From an uncultured Prevotellaceae bacterium (GTDB lineage Bacteria > Bacteroidota > Bacteroidia > Bacteroidales > Muribaculaceae), in NCBI GenBank assembly GCA_900317325.1, contig ONGE01000008.1, forward strand, positions 1 to 64,000: a stretch of 64,000 nucleotides of DNA, in the 5' to 3' direction. Below are positions 34,227-43,149 of the stretch, piece by piece. Each line of letters begins with the position of its first letter. The stretch's first letter is position 1. The notes under the pieces were generated by a model, which was not told the origin of the DNA, did not search any database, and worked only from the letters and a program-made list of their open reading frames with translations. Both the position numbers and the translations under genes were made by a program.

Positions 34227-34877
34227 TCACTTATCTTTAGCCATGTGGCTCATGTTGATTTTGCCTTTCTTGGCCTGCTGAATCATCGTCTTTTCGGGGA
34301 CAATATAGATTTCGAGACGACGGTTGCGCTTGCGGTTCTCCACCGAATTGTTGTCCACAATGGGATCGGTTTCACCCAGGGCATAGGGCACCACATAATC
34401 CACACTGCCATTCTCTTCAAACCAATCGAAAATGGTATTCACACGCTGACGCGTGAGATTGAGTGTGTACTCCGGACTACCGGTGTTGTCGCTATGCATC
34501 ACCAGCAGCAGTTTATAAAAACCGGGGTTCTTGATCATTCTCAAGAATGGCTTGAGTTGGGTCTGTCCAAGTTGGGTCAACATAGTGTCGTTAGGTTCGA
34601 ACAGCACGCTGGCCGGAATCGTGACGACGATGACCTCGCCATCTCGCATGACTTCAACATCATACTTCGACTGTTTGAAGCCCACTGCTATGTCGTATTG
34701 GTAATCCTGAATCTTGTCGGCTTGCTTTTCGTTCTTGATTTCAGGTGTGACAAGATTCTCGTCGAGCGACATCTCGTAGATGTCGTCAGTGTCACTCTTG
34801 GCATTAACATGCTGCGGGCACAATAACCCAAGCATCGCTACTGCCAAAAGAATCATATTTGATACACGTCGTCGCAT
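34227..34877 (-). CDS. OmpA-family C-terminal domain protein
   Basis: A 216-residue exported protein: signal peptide, then about 80 residues of linker, then an OmpA/MotB peptidoglycan-binding domain (about 90-195) with VLFEPNDTMLTQLGQTQLKPFLRMI, NLTRQRVNTIFDWFEENG and NRKRNRRLEIYI. It should bind peptidoglycan non-covalently. No beta-barrel or lipobox is evident, so it is probably periplasmic. It lies between rimM and proS on the same strand. Confidence 0.85.
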   Translation of the reverse strand: MRRRVSNMILLAVAMLGLLCPQHVNAKSDTDDIYEMSLDENLVTPEIKNEKQADKIQDYQYDIAVGFKQSKYDVEVMRDGEVIVVTIPASVLFEPNDTMLTQLGQTQLKPFLRMIKNPGFYKLLLVMHSDNTGSPEYTLNLTRQRVNTIFDWFEENGSVDYVVPYALGETDPIVDNNSVENRKRNRRLEIYIVPEKTMIQQAKKGKINMSHMAKDK

Positions 34878-34899
34878 GATAATTCTACAAATATAACTA

Positions 34900-35433
34900 T
34901 CAGTTCAAGTCAAGAAGGCCTTGCGGCAGGTCCATGACCATCACTTTTTTGTCCAAGTCAAACTCCACAATCAAGTCATCGCTTGCAGGCACCATGAGTT
35001 CTTCTCCATCACGATCAATGATAAAGATGGCGTTCTCGGTCTGCTCATCGACATCGGCAATCTCTCCTACCCTTGTGCCATCACTGTCTTGCAGCTCATA
35101 GCCAATAAAGTAGTCCAACGGATAGCCATCGGCATCATTCTCTTCGCTGGCTTGACGAAACTCGGTTTTCAACGCATAGATGTCATGGTTGACCAGGGCT
35201 ATCGCTTCTTGCTCACTGTTGATGCCGTCAATGGTGAGGAGAACGGTCTCACTGCTCTTTGACCGGCACGAATTGATGAAAAACGGCACATAGATGCCAT
35301 CCACCTCGCTGACCAGACACGAGAGCTCACGCAGGGCATCAACGTCCACATCGATTGTTGCCGAGATTTCTCCGGCTACACCATGCGGCTTGTTATAATG
35401 ACCGATTGCTATGAGTTCCTCGCGCGTGATCAT
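34900..35433 (-). CDS. rimM: 16S rRNA processing protein RimM
   Basis: A 177-residue 30S-maturation factor with an N-terminal beta-barrel (AIGHYNKPHGVAGEISATI, the IxxxHGxxGE signature) and a PRC-barrel C-terminal domain (DYFIGYELQDSDGTRVGEI; EELMVPASDDLIVEFDLDKKVMVMDLPQGLLDL). Its start codon overlaps the stop of the DUF4290 gene by 4 bp (ATGA type), which implies coupled translation. Confidence 0.94.
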   Translation of the reverse strand: MITREELIAIGHYNKPHGVAGEISATIDVDVDALRELSCLVSEVDGIYVPFFINSCRSKSSETVLLTIDGINSEQEAIALVNHDIYALKTEFRQASEENDADGYPLDYFIGYELQDSDGTRVGEIADVDEQTENAIFIIDRDGEELMVPASDDLIVEFDLDKKVMVMDLPQGLLDLN

Positions 35434-36026
35434 TTCTTTTTCTTCTTCTTTCCGGTGGGTTGCGCTGCCTTCACAACTTGATACTCATGCAGATGATGTG
35501 TGGCGGGATCAAGCCTGATCACACCGTGGCTATAATAGGCCAGATCCTTGAAAATCTTTGCATCATCCACATCCTCGTTGTTGATCTGGAAAATGAGTTT
35601 CTTCATGTGGTTGGCCAGCAACATGGCCAAGGCGTCACGCTCTTCTCCCTCGGGATAAGAGGCAGCACGCTCAATCATTCGCTCAATGTTCTTGCCATAG
35701 TGCCTCATCCTGATCGGTTCCAATTCATATTGGATGGGGGCCGGCTTCGTGTCAAGATTCTCCTCGCGGATGATGTCATCGAAGGGGAAATCCACATCAA
35801 GCTGAAACCCGCTCATAATCATGAGATGGTCCCAGAGTTTATGCAGATAGTCGGTCTCGGAACGCAACTGAGGGAACATGTTGGCCATGTTCTGGACAAT
35901 CGTGTAAGCGCAATGAGTGCGCTCGTCGCGGTCTTCGATCGAGAGGCAATAGTCCACCATCTGCTGTATATTGCGCCCATATTCGGGGAGCACCAGCTTC
36001 TTGAGTTGTGAGTTATAAGTCAACAT
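35430..36026 (-). CDS. DUF4290 protein
   Basis: A 198-residue cytosolic protein conserved in Bacteroidota and annotated as DUF4290. Typical segments are LTYNSQLKKLVLPEYGRNIQ, then AIVQNMANMFPQ-like TIVQNMANMFPQLR, and a lysine-rich end (GKKKKKK). Function unknown. In other Bacteroidales, as I recall, murA sits between this gene and rimM; here the two overlap directly. Start at ATG 36026, with a -7 box TATTTTTG (36033-36040, minus strand) only 7 bp upstream. Confidence 0.82.
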   Translation of the reverse strand: MLTYNSQLKKLVLPEYGRNIQQMVDYCLSIEDRDERTHCAYTIVQNMANMFPQLRSETDYLHKLWDHLMIMSGFQLDVDFPFDDIIREENLDTKPAPIQYELEPIRMRHYGKNIERMIERAASYPEGEERDALAMLLANHMKKLIFQINNEDVDDAKIFKDLAYYSHGVIRLDPATHHLHEYQVVKAAQPTGKKKKKK

Positions 36027-36092
36027 AATCTGCAAAAATAATACAATTTTCTGGAATGCTAAAAAACATTCTCGCTATTCACGATGCCATCG

Positions 36093-36797
36093 TTATAGAT
36101 TGAGCACCGGATTCTTGGGCTTTGTCGCCTGAAATTCTTTTAGATACAGGGGCGTGCTGTAAGCCACATCAATGAAATTCTGCTCTCGCCACGACTTCTC
36201 GGCAAGTGCCAGCATATCAACAGCCACGGGCTTGATACCATCGATGAAACGCACACCGCCGCCAGTGAACACTTGGCGTGCCTTATCGCTGCCGTTGCCC
36301 ATCATGATCAGCGTATAGCCCTGTTCCAACAATGCATCAAACGAGTGCTCGTCGAGTATCATTGCCTGAGGTTCCAGGACTGCCTCCAATGCCGGGTTGA
36401 AGGCTGCAGTATACACCTCCATGCGACGCGCATCAATCATGGGGACATAGAGCACTTTATCCTCCTCGACGAAGTGGTTGAACATCGTGCTCACCGCCAT
36501 CAGCTGCAACGTGTTGACTCCTATCAGCGGAACTTCAAGGCCAAAAGCCAGGCCCTTGGCTTCGCTCAAGCCGATACGCAGACCGGTATAAGAGCCCGGG
36601 CCGATGCTCACTGCAACAGCATCAAGTTTCAGCTCACGCGAGCGGGCGTAGTCCAGCATTTCTTTCACATACTGACTCAACAGCGTAGCATGAGTCTGAC
36701 CCTCGTAGTTCTCACGATGATCAAGCACTTGTCCCTCGCTGGTCAGCGCCACCGAGCACACGTCAGTCGAAGTCTCTATGTTCAGGATGTTAGCCAT
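36093..36797 (-). CDS. tsaB: tRNA threonylcarbamoyladenosine complex protein TsaB
   Basis: A 234-residue ASKHA-fold protein that pairs with TsaD to make t6A37 in ANN-decoding tRNAs. N-terminal ILNIETSTDVCSVALTSEG and the phosphate-loop region VAVSIGPGSYTGLRIGLSEAKGLAFGLEVPLIGV are diagnostic. Normal length. A -7 box TACCTTTG (36819-36826, minus strand) lies 22 bp upstream, so it is transcribed separately from the threonine aldolase gene. Confidence 0.94.
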   Translation of the reverse strand: MANILNIETSTDVCSVALTSEGQVLDHRENYEGQTHATLLSQYVKEMLDYARSRELKLDAVAVSIGPGSYTGLRIGLSEAKGLAFGLEVPLIGVNTLQLMAVSTMFNHFVEEDKVLYVPMIDARRMEVYTAAFNPALEAVLEPQAMILDEHSFDALLEQGYTLIMMGNGSDKARQVFTGGGVRFIDGIKPVAVDMLALAEKSWREQNFIDVAYSTPLYLKEFQATKPKNPVLNL

Positions 36798-36962
36798 CTT
36801 CTCTTTCTAAAAAACGTGCAAAGGTACAAAATAGTTTGCAGTTAACAGTTTTTTAGCCATCAGTTTTTTGGCTCAGCTGCTCGGCCGAGCCTGTTCATGC
36901 TAAGAAAACAAAGATCTAAATCTTTATTTATCAGGATATTATTTTGAAAATAACAATGCAGC

Positions 36963-37985
36963 TCACAGTGCAGCGATTAAGGCTGCAACATCGTCGGGAC
37001 GAGTTGCCCAACTGGTGACGAAGCGGCAGTTCATCAGGTCTCCCACAGGGAACCACTGTTCAAAGACAAAATCCTTCTCCAAGCGCTCAATAGTAGCCTT
37101 ATCAAGAAGGACAAACTGCTGATTGGTAGGAGAATCACTGTACATCTTGTAACCCTTGGCCATGAAAGCGTCACGCAGCCGCATCGCTTGCTCCACAGCA
37201 TGACGAGCGATCTTGAAGTAAAGCCCGTCCTGCATGAGGACATCAAACTGGATACCCAGCAGACGCCCCTTGGCCATGAGTGCCCCGTGCTGCTTGACGG
37301 TGGTGAAGAAGTGGGCCGGCGCCTTCATACCAGAGAACACCACTGCCTCGCCACATAATGCGCCACACTTGGTGCCACCCAGATAGAACACGTCACACAG
37401 GCGAGCCAGTTGCGGCAGGGTTATGTCACATCCCTCGGCCATCAGGCCGTAGCCCAGGCGCGCACCATCAATAAAAAGGGGCAACTCAAACTGCTTGCAG
37501 ACGGCATAGATGGCCTCGAGTTCAGCACGAGTGTAGATAGTACCCATCTCGGTGGCAAAAGTGATATAGACCATACCCGGGAATACCATGTGTTCGTAGG
37601 CGATGTCGCTAAAGAAGGCCTCCAGCCACTCACGCAGTTCATCGGCATCCATCTTGCCGTCGTGTGAAGGCAAAGCCAACACCTTGTGCCCACCGAACTC
37701 GATAGCGCCCGACTCATGTACATTGATATGCCCCGTCTCGACCGACAACACGCCCTGATAGCCGTGCAGCACGGCATCGATGACGGTGGCATTGGTCTGG
37801 GTGCCGCCAACGAGGAAATAGACATCGGCATCGGGCATTTCACATGCGGCGCGCACCTTGTCACGTGCCGCATTGCAGAAATCGTCAAGTCCGTAGCCCG
37901 TGGCGCGCACGTCATTGGTCTCGGTCAGCCGTTCAAGGATGGCAGGATGGCATCCGTTATTGTAATCACTTTCAAAAGAAATCAT
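36963..37985 (-). CDS. ltaE: Low-specificity threonine aldolase
   Basis: A 340-residue PLP enzyme of the beta-eliminating lyase family that cleaves L-threonine to glycine and acetaldehyde. Start MISFESDYNNGCHPAI; the fold-type I core has LFIDGARLGYGL and the PLP lysine in VFYLGGTKCGALCGEAVV. Normal length. It is divergent from the amylase gene, with a 7-bp-repeat array and overlapping promoters between them. Substrate range cannot be read from sequence. Confidence 0.9.
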   Translation of the reverse strand: MISFESDYNNGCHPAILERLTETNDVRATGYGLDDFCNAARDKVRAACEMPDADVYFLVGGTQTNATVIDAVLHGYQGVLSVETGHINVHESGAIEFGGHKVLALPSHDGKMDADELREWLEAFFSDIAYEHMVFPGMVYITFATEMGTIYTRAELEAIYAVCKQFELPLFIDGARLGYGLMAEGCDITLPQLARLCDVFYLGGTKCGALCGEAVVFSGMKAPAHFFTTVKQHGALMAKGRLLGIQFDVLMQDGLYFKIARHAVEQAMRLRDAFMAKGYKMYSDSPTNQQFVLLDKATIERLEKDFVFEQWFPVGDLMNCRFVTSWATRPDDVAALIAAL

Positions 37986-37990
37986 ATGTT

Positions 37991-38032
37991 TAGTTATTAG
38001 TCCTTAGTTTCTAGTCCTTAGATTCCAGTTTC
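37991..38032. repeat. 7-bp tandem array (unit TAGTCCT-like)
   Basis: Six units in exact 7-bp phase: TAGTTAT, TAGTCCT, TAGTTTC, TAGTCCT, TAGATTC, CAGTTTC. It lies just upstream of the ltaE start, within the leader. Confidence 0.9.
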
Positions 38033-38049
38033 TTGTTGTTAATGTCTTG

Positions 38050-38077
38050 CAAAGGTAATTAAAAAGCATTATCTTTG
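38050..38077. promoter_or_regulatory. Back-to-back promoters of ltaE and the amylase gene
   Basis: TACCTTTG on the minus strand (38050-38057) and TATCTTTG on the plus strand (38070-38077) are only 12 bp apart, so one polymerase should block the other. The plus-strand box ends 4 bp before the amylase ATG; TTG at 38047-38049, spaced 20 bp, is its likely -33 element. Confidence 0.65.
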
Positions 38078-38081
38078 TGGC

Positions 38082-39755
38082 ATGAAAAAGGATAAAAAAG
38101 CGATTATCTACCAGTTGATGCCCCGATGGTTCACCAATTGCAATGAGAAGTGTGTACCCAACGGCACAATCAAGCAAAACGGTGTGGGCAAGTTCAATGA
38201 CATTGACGACGGGAAACTGCGTTCCATCAAGTCGCTTGGCGCCACCCACGTGTGGTACACCGGCATCATTGAGCATGCCACAGCCACCGATTATTCCCGA
38301 CAGGGTATCACGCCATGCAACGCTCATGTGGTCAAGGGCAAGGCCGGTTCTCCCTACGCAATCCGTGACTATTACGACGTGTGCCCCGACTTTGCCGTCA
38401 AAGTGAAAAACCGCATGGCTGAATTTGAGGCACTTGTCGAGCGTACCCACCGCGCCGGCCTCAAGGTGATCATTGACTTCGTTCCCAATCATGTGGCACG
38501 TGAGTATGAGAGCGATGCAAGGCCTGCTGGTATCAAGGACCTGGGCGAGGGTGACAACCCGATGATGTTCTTTGACCCGAAGAACAACTTCTATTACATC
38601 ACCGGACAGGAGTTTTCGCCCCGTGGCGTTGATCTGGCCTCTGGCGGCAATGCTTATCATGAATTCCCAGCCAAAGCCACTGGCAACGACTGCTTCACGG
38701 CATCACCCGACCGTGACGACTGGTATGAGACGGTGAAACTCAACTACGGCATCGACCCCTGGAACGGCAGCACCCATTTTGACCCGATTCCGCCCACGTG
38801 GCAAAAGATGCTTGATATCCTCAAGTTCTGGACGTCAAAACAAGTCGACGGTTTCCGCTGTGACATGGCGCACATGGTGCCGGTAGCCTTTTGGCATTGG
38901 GCCATCCGCCAAATCAAGGAAATCAACCCAAGCATCATCTTTATCGCCGAAATCTATGATGTCTCATTATACCGCAGCTACATCTACGATGGCGGTTTTG
39001 ACTACCTCTATGATAAAGTGACTCTCTACGACACGCTGCGAGGCATCATGTGTAACGGTTGGCCCGCAAGCGACCTCACCCGTTGCTGGCAGACGGTCGA
39101 GGGCATCGGCGACCACATGCTCAACTTCCTCGAGAACCATGACGAACAGCGCATCGCCTCGCAACAGTTCTGCGGCGAGCCCTGGCATGCTTTGCCCGCA
39201 CTGGTGGTAAGTGCCACGATGTCTCGTTGCCCGTTCATGGTATATGCCGGTCAAGAGCTGGGCGAGAAAGCGGCCGATGCCGAGGGATATAGCGGCATGG
39301 ATGGCCGGACCACCATTTTTGATTACTGGAGCATCCCTACCCTGCGCCGCTGGCATCAGGGCAAACCGTCGACCGAGGAGCGACAGCTACGAGCCATGTA
39401 CCGCAAAATCTTGCGCTTATGCAACAGCGAGAACACGTTAGTCAATGGCGATTTCTTCGACTTGATGTATGTCAATCAAGACACGCTGGATGCACAACAC
39501 CAGTATGCTTACCTGCGCCACTATAAAGGTGAGATGACCTTGATTGTCGCCAACTTTGACGATCAAAAGGTCGATTCAGTCGTCCGCATACCGCAGCATG
39601 CACTTGATTGTGCTCAAATGATTCATGGCAAGTATGAGTGCAAGGAGTTGCTCACTGATGAATCACAAAATGCAGTTCTGACGAGTGACACCAAGCTTCC
39701 CGTGCACATCGCCCCGCATCAAGCGGTCATCTGGCGTTTTACCTTGAAGCATTAG
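38082..39755 (+). CDS. Cytosolic GH13 alpha-amylase-type glycoside hydrolase
   Basis: A 557-residue GH13 enzyme without a signal peptide, so probably cytosolic and acting on maltodextrin or glycogen. Conserved regions: VIIDFVPNHV (I), DGFRCDMAHM with nucleophile Asp261 (II), IFIAEIYD with acid/base Glu290 (III) and FLENHDEQR with Asp354 (IV). A beta-rich C-terminal domain ends the protein. The -7 box abuts the ATG, so the mRNA may be leaderless. Exact specificity (alpha-amylase, cyclomaltodextrinase or other) cannot be told. Confidence 0.88.
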   Translation: MKKDKKAIIYQLMPRWFTNCNEKCVPNGTIKQNGVGKFNDIDDGKLRSIKSLGATHVWYTGIIEHATATDYSRQGITPCNAHVVKGKAGSPYAIRDYYDVCPDFAVKVKNRMAEFEALVERTHRAGLKVIIDFVPNHVAREYESDARPAGIKDLGEGDNPMMFFDPKNNFYYITGQEFSPRGVDLASGGNAYHEFPAKATGNDCFTASPDRDDWYETVKLNYGIDPWNGSTHFDPIPPTWQKMLDILKFWTSKQVDGFRCDMAHMVPVAFWHWAIRQIKEINPSIIFIAEIYDVSLYRSYIYDGGFDYLYDKVTLYDTLRGIMCNGWPASDLTRCWQTVEGIGDHMLNFLENHDEQRIASQQFCGEPWHALPALVVSATMSRCPFMVYAGQELGEKAADAEGYSGMDGRTTIFDYWSIPTLRRWHQGKPSTEERQLRAMYRKILRLCNSENTLVNGDFFDLMYVNQDTLDAQHQYAYLRHYKGEMTLIVANFDDQKVDSVVRIPQHALDCAQMIHGKYECKELLTDESQNAVLTSDTKLPVHIAPHQAVIWRFTLKH

Positions 39756-39779
39756 AGGTTTTCCATCACACAACTAAAA

Positions 39780-39822
39780 CGACCCCCAAAGTGCGTTTTC
39801 AGCCTTTGGGGGTCGCTGTTTT
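39780..39822. terminator. Terminator between convergent amylase and nucleotidyltransferase genes
   Basis: An 11-bp stem (CGACCCCCAAA with its complement) followed by CTGTTTTA on the plus strand; AAAAC-rich flank on the other side allows use in both directions. Confidence 0.8.
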
Positions 39823-39835
39823 ATGTCTGTCGTTA

Positions 39836-40741
39836 TCAGAACATCTTGTCGGGGTACATGCCCGAAGCATGCAGCTCGGCAAACTTGTCAACGACGCCTT
39901 GACGGTCGGCAGCATAGGTTACACCGAACCATTTGCTCTCGGTCGTGAGCACCTTGACTTGTGCCGTGCCGGCAGTCACCATCTCATTGACTACTGTGGG
40001 AATGAAGAACTCTGATTTGGGCTTGCCGATGTTCTCCTTGAGGAAATCAACGAAGCACTTCTCGCTGTGCACAAAATAGTCGGGCGTGAAACCCCAGAAG
40101 TTCATCGACACAGGAGTGTCAAAGTCCAAGTGCTGCACAACACCGTTCTCGTCGGTGAAAGCAATGTTGTGGTCCTCATCGTAGCCGATGCTCGTGCGCT
40201 CAACGACACCCGTGAGCAGACCGTCGCGTGTCTCACACACGCCGCGAGCCACGGTGCCGCTCTCGCTCAAGGTATTGCCCACCTTGAAGCCAACCATGCT
40301 GTAATGGCCCTTGCTGTCCTCGGGCAGCGATGACAATTCATCAGCCATGACTTCAAAACTGTTGCGGCCATAGTAGTCATCGGCATTGATGATGGCAAAC
40401 GGTTCATGAATCACGTCTTTACCCATGAGCAGAGCATGGTTGGTGCCCCACGGCTTCACCCTATCCTCGGGGCAAGTGAAGCCCTCGGGAAGATCGTTCA
40501 ATCCCTGGAATACCAATTCAACGGGTATGTGACCCTCATATTTGGACAGGATCTTCTCACGGAAGTCGGCTTCAAAGTCCTTGCGAATCACAAAGACCAC
40601 TTTACCGAATCCACTCTTGATGGCATCATAAATGGAATGATCCATGATGGTCTCGCCGTGAGGGCCCAGACCGTCGAGTTGCTTGAGGCCGCCGTAACGG
40701 CTGCCCATACCTGCGGCAAGCACAAATAATGTCGGTTTCAT
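39836..40741 (-). CDS. Sugar-phosphate nucleotidyltransferase
   Basis: A 301-residue Rossmann-type NTP transferase. The start LFVLAAGMGSRYGGLKQLDGLGPHGE carries the nucleotide-binding GxGxR loop and the Lys of the family; INADDYYGRNSF has the metal-binding Asp. It probably transfers a nucleotide to a sugar phosphate, but the sugar is not known. It is upstream of neither galM nor galK in transcription (it is last of three minus-strand genes), which suggests a role in hexose activation. Confidence 0.82.
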   Translation of the reverse strand: MKPTLFVLAAGMGSRYGGLKQLDGLGPHGETIMDHSIYDAIKSGFGKVVFVIRKDFEADFREKILSKYEGHIPVELVFQGLNDLPEGFTCPEDRVKPWGTNHALLMGKDVIHEPFAIINADDYYGRNSFEVMADELSSLPEDSKGHYSMVGFKVGNTLSESGTVARGVCETRDGLLTGVVERTSIGYDEDHNIAFTDENGVVQHLDFDTPVSMNFWGFTPDYFVHSEKCFVDFLKENIGKPKSEFFIPTVVNEMVTAGTAQVKVLTTESKWFGVTYAADRQGVVDKFAELHASGMYPDKMF

Positions 40742-40746
40742 TTTTT

Positions 40747-40780
40747 TAGTATTAAGTTCTAAGTTTTAAGTTTATAGTCC
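40747..40780. repeat. 7-bp tandem array (unit AAGTTTT)
   Basis: Five units in exact 7-bp phase between galM and the nucleotidyltransferase gene (TAGTATT, AAGTTCT, AAGTTTT, AAGTTTA, TAGTCC). Confidence 0.85.
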
Positions 40781-40814
40781 TTTTGTATAGCTGAAAGCTG
40801 TGCCACACTAATCT

Positions 40815-41870
40815 CTAATCAGCGAGCTTGAAATCAAAGATGATGATGCGGCGATATTCCTCGTCGGGACGAAGAATCGGTGACGGGAAATTGTCGTGAT
40901 TGGGTGCATCGGGGAAACCTTGGCACTCAATAGCGATAGCATCATAGTCGTGATACTGCTTGCCGCTCTTGCTCAGCGGACATCCTTCAAGCCAATTACC
41001 GGAATAGACCTGAGCTGCAGGCTGGTCGGTGCTGATTTCCAGCATACGGCCCGACTCCTTATCGGTCAAGACTGCTGCCAGATGCAAATCGCCATCCTCA
41101 TGGCCGTCGATGACCCAGCAGTTGTCGTATCCCTTGCCATAGTTCAAAGCGGGGAAGTCCTGCTTGATGTCACGGCCAATCACCTTGGGCTGCATGAAAT
41201 CCATCGGAGTGCCTGCCACAGGAGCGATTTCGCCCGTGGGGATGAGGTCGGCATCGGTCACCAGATAGTGCGAGCAGTTGAGCTGCAGCACCTGATTGAG
41301 AGCGGTTCCACCCTTGTCCTCACCTGCCATATTGAAATAGGTGTGGTTGGTGAGGTTGAGCGCTGTTGGCGCATCGGTCACGGCACCCAGTTCAATCTTG
41401 AGCACATTGTCATCGCTCCAGGTATAGGCCACACGGGCAGTGAGGCATCCAGGATAATTCTCATCGCCGTCGGGGCTCTCCAGCGAGAAGACAACTGTGT
41501 CGCCATCCATCTCGCAGTCCCAAATCTTGTTCTGGAAACCCACATTGCCGCCATGCAGATGATGTTTCTCCTGATGATTGCAATTGAGTTGATAAGCCTT
41601 GCCGTCAATCTCCAGATGACCTTTGCAGATGCGGTTGGCGAAACGGCCAGGCACCTTGCCGGCACACGGGCCATCAAAGAAATAGTCCTTCAGTTCCTTG
41701 TAGCCAAGCACAACGTCGGCAAGTTTGCCATCGCGGTCGGGGACCTTGATTTCCAGAATACCGGCGCCCAGCGAAGACAGCTTCACACTGGCGCCGCTGG
41801 CGTTGATGAGCTCATAGGTGGTGATTTCGCCACGCTCGGTCTCAAAAGTGTCGATACGGATACTCTTCAT
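40815..41870 (-). CDS. galM: Aldose 1-epimerase (galactose mutarotase)
   Basis: A 351-residue beta-sandwich enzyme that interconverts alpha and beta anomers of galactose and glucose ahead of GalK. Visible: NRICKGHLEIDGKAYQLNCNHQEKHHLHGG with the first catalytic His, NLTNHTYFNMAGE with the second, and a late Glu in AIECQGFPDAPNH. No signal peptide. Start at ATG 41870; the frame upstream only reaches a TTG. It lies 2 bp after galK, so they are coupled. Confidence 0.94.
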   Translation of the reverse strand: MKSIRIDTFETERGEITTYELINASGASVKLSSLGAGILEIKVPDRDGKLADVVLGYKELKDYFFDGPCAGKVPGRFANRICKGHLEIDGKAYQLNCNHQEKHHLHGGNVGFQNKIWDCEMDGDTVVFSLESPDGDENYPGCLTARVAYTWSDDNVLKIELGAVTDAPTALNLTNHTYFNMAGEDKGGTALNQVLQLNCSHYLVTDADLIPTGEIAPVAGTPMDFMQPKVIGRDIKQDFPALNYGKGYDNCWVIDGHEDGDLHLAAVLTDKESGRMLEISTDQPAAQVYSGNWLEGCPLSKSGKQYHDYDAIAIECQGFPDAPNHDNFPSPILRPDEEYRRIIIFDFKLAD

Positions 41871-41872
41871 GA

Positions 41873-43009
41873 TCAATCCTCCACCCTGTGAGCGCCGTCA
41901 CTGATGATGACATTGATCACCTCAGGCTCGTGCCCATATTTAGCATTGAATTTCTCCTTTGCCGTTGCAATGAAGTGGTCGTAACGGTCCTCCTTGACCA
42001 GATTGATGGTACAGCCACCGAAACCGCCGCCCATGATGCGGGAGCCGGTCACGCCGCACTCGCGAGCCACATCATTGAGGTAATCCAGCTCCTCGCAGCT
42101 CACCTCGTAGTCGCGCGACAGGCCATCGTGGGTCTCGTACATGCAGCGGCCAACCGTCTCATAGTCACCACGTTCCAGCGCGTCGCACACGTCGAGCACA
42201 CGCTGCTTCTCACCGATGACATAGCGCGCACGGCGATAGTCCTCGTCGCTGATTTTGTCACGCACGTCGGCCAGCATTGTGTAGGTGGCATCGCGCAGGG
42301 TTCCTACGCCCAAGATCGAAGCCACATTCTCACACGATGCACGGCGCTTGTTGTAGGGCGAATCCACCAGTTCGTGCTTTACCTTGCTGTTGAGCAGCAC
42401 GAGTTTATAGCCCTCGGGATGGAAGGGGAAATACTCGTGTTCCAGCGAGCGGCAATCGAGGCGCATCAAGCAATCCTTCTTGCCGAAGACGCTGGCGAAC
42501 TGATCCATGATGCCACAGTTCACGCCGCAGTAGTTATGCTCGGTGCTCTGTCCGATCTTGGCCAGCTCAAACTTGTCGATCTTGTTGTCGTTAAACAAGT
42601 CATTCAAGGCAAACGCGAAGCAAGACTCGAGGGCAGCCGATGACGACAGGCCGGCACCCAGGGGCACATTACCCGCAAACACGGTGTCGAAGCCCTTGAC
42701 AACGCCGCCACGCTTGATGGTCTCACGGCATACGCCGAAGATATAGCGTGCCCATTGATCCTTAGGTGCATCTTCCTCGTTGAGGCCAAACTCACAGTAA
42801 GCGTCCAGGTCAACACTGTAAACGCGCACCTTGTCGGTGCCGTTGATGTTGATCTCGGCCATGATATACTTGTCGATGGCGCCCGGGAAGACAAAGCCTC
42901 CGTTATAGTCGGTGTGCTCGCCAATCAGGTTGATGCGTCCAGCCGAGGCGTACAATACGCCATCGGTACCAAAACGCTTCTTGAATTGATCTTGAATTTT
43001 CTCTTTCAT
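41873..43009 (-). CDS. galK: Galactokinase
   Basis: A 378-residue GHMP kinase that phosphorylates galactose at O1 with ATP. Galactose signature GRINLIGEHTDYNGGFVFPGAID near residue 25, the ATP loop VPLGAGLSSSAALE near 115, and GGGFGGCTINLV near the C-terminus. First gene of galK-galM-nucleotidyltransferase. Upstream, an imperfect inverted repeat (ATTGTTGCGG at 43061-43070 with CCGCGACAAT at 43087-43096) may bind a regulator. Confidence 0.96.
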   Translation of the reverse strand: MKEKIQDQFKKRFGTDGVLYASAGRINLIGEHTDYNGGFVFPGAIDKYIMAEININGTDKVRVYSVDLDAYCEFGLNEEDAPKDQWARYIFGVCRETIKRGGVVKGFDTVFAGNVPLGAGLSSSAALESCFAFALNDLFNDNKIDKFELAKIGQSTEHNYCGVNCGIMDQFASVFGKKDCLMRLDCRSLEHEYFPFHPEGYKLVLLNSKVKHELVDSPYNKRRASCENVASILGVGTLRDATYTMLADVRDKISDEDYRRARYVIGEKQRVLDVCDALERGDYETVGRCMYETHDGLSRDYEVSCEELDYLNDVARECGVTGSRIMGGGFGGCTINLVKEDRYDHFIATAKEKFNAKYGHEPEVINVIISDGAHRVED

Positions 43010-43149
43010 TGCATCTAATATATTAATGTTAAATAAATGATTCTGTCGAGTCAGTTATTGATTGTTGCGGTATAGGTTAATAGATTCCGCGACAATAGAT
43101 GGAATGTTGCACAATGGCCATTCCAAACTGTCAAGCTGCTGAGTCGCAG

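Noticed and set aside
36840-36900. Terminator in the tsaB-ltaE gap
   Set aside because: The GGCTCGGCC-type stem is followed by A runs, not T runs, in the direction of ltaE transcription.
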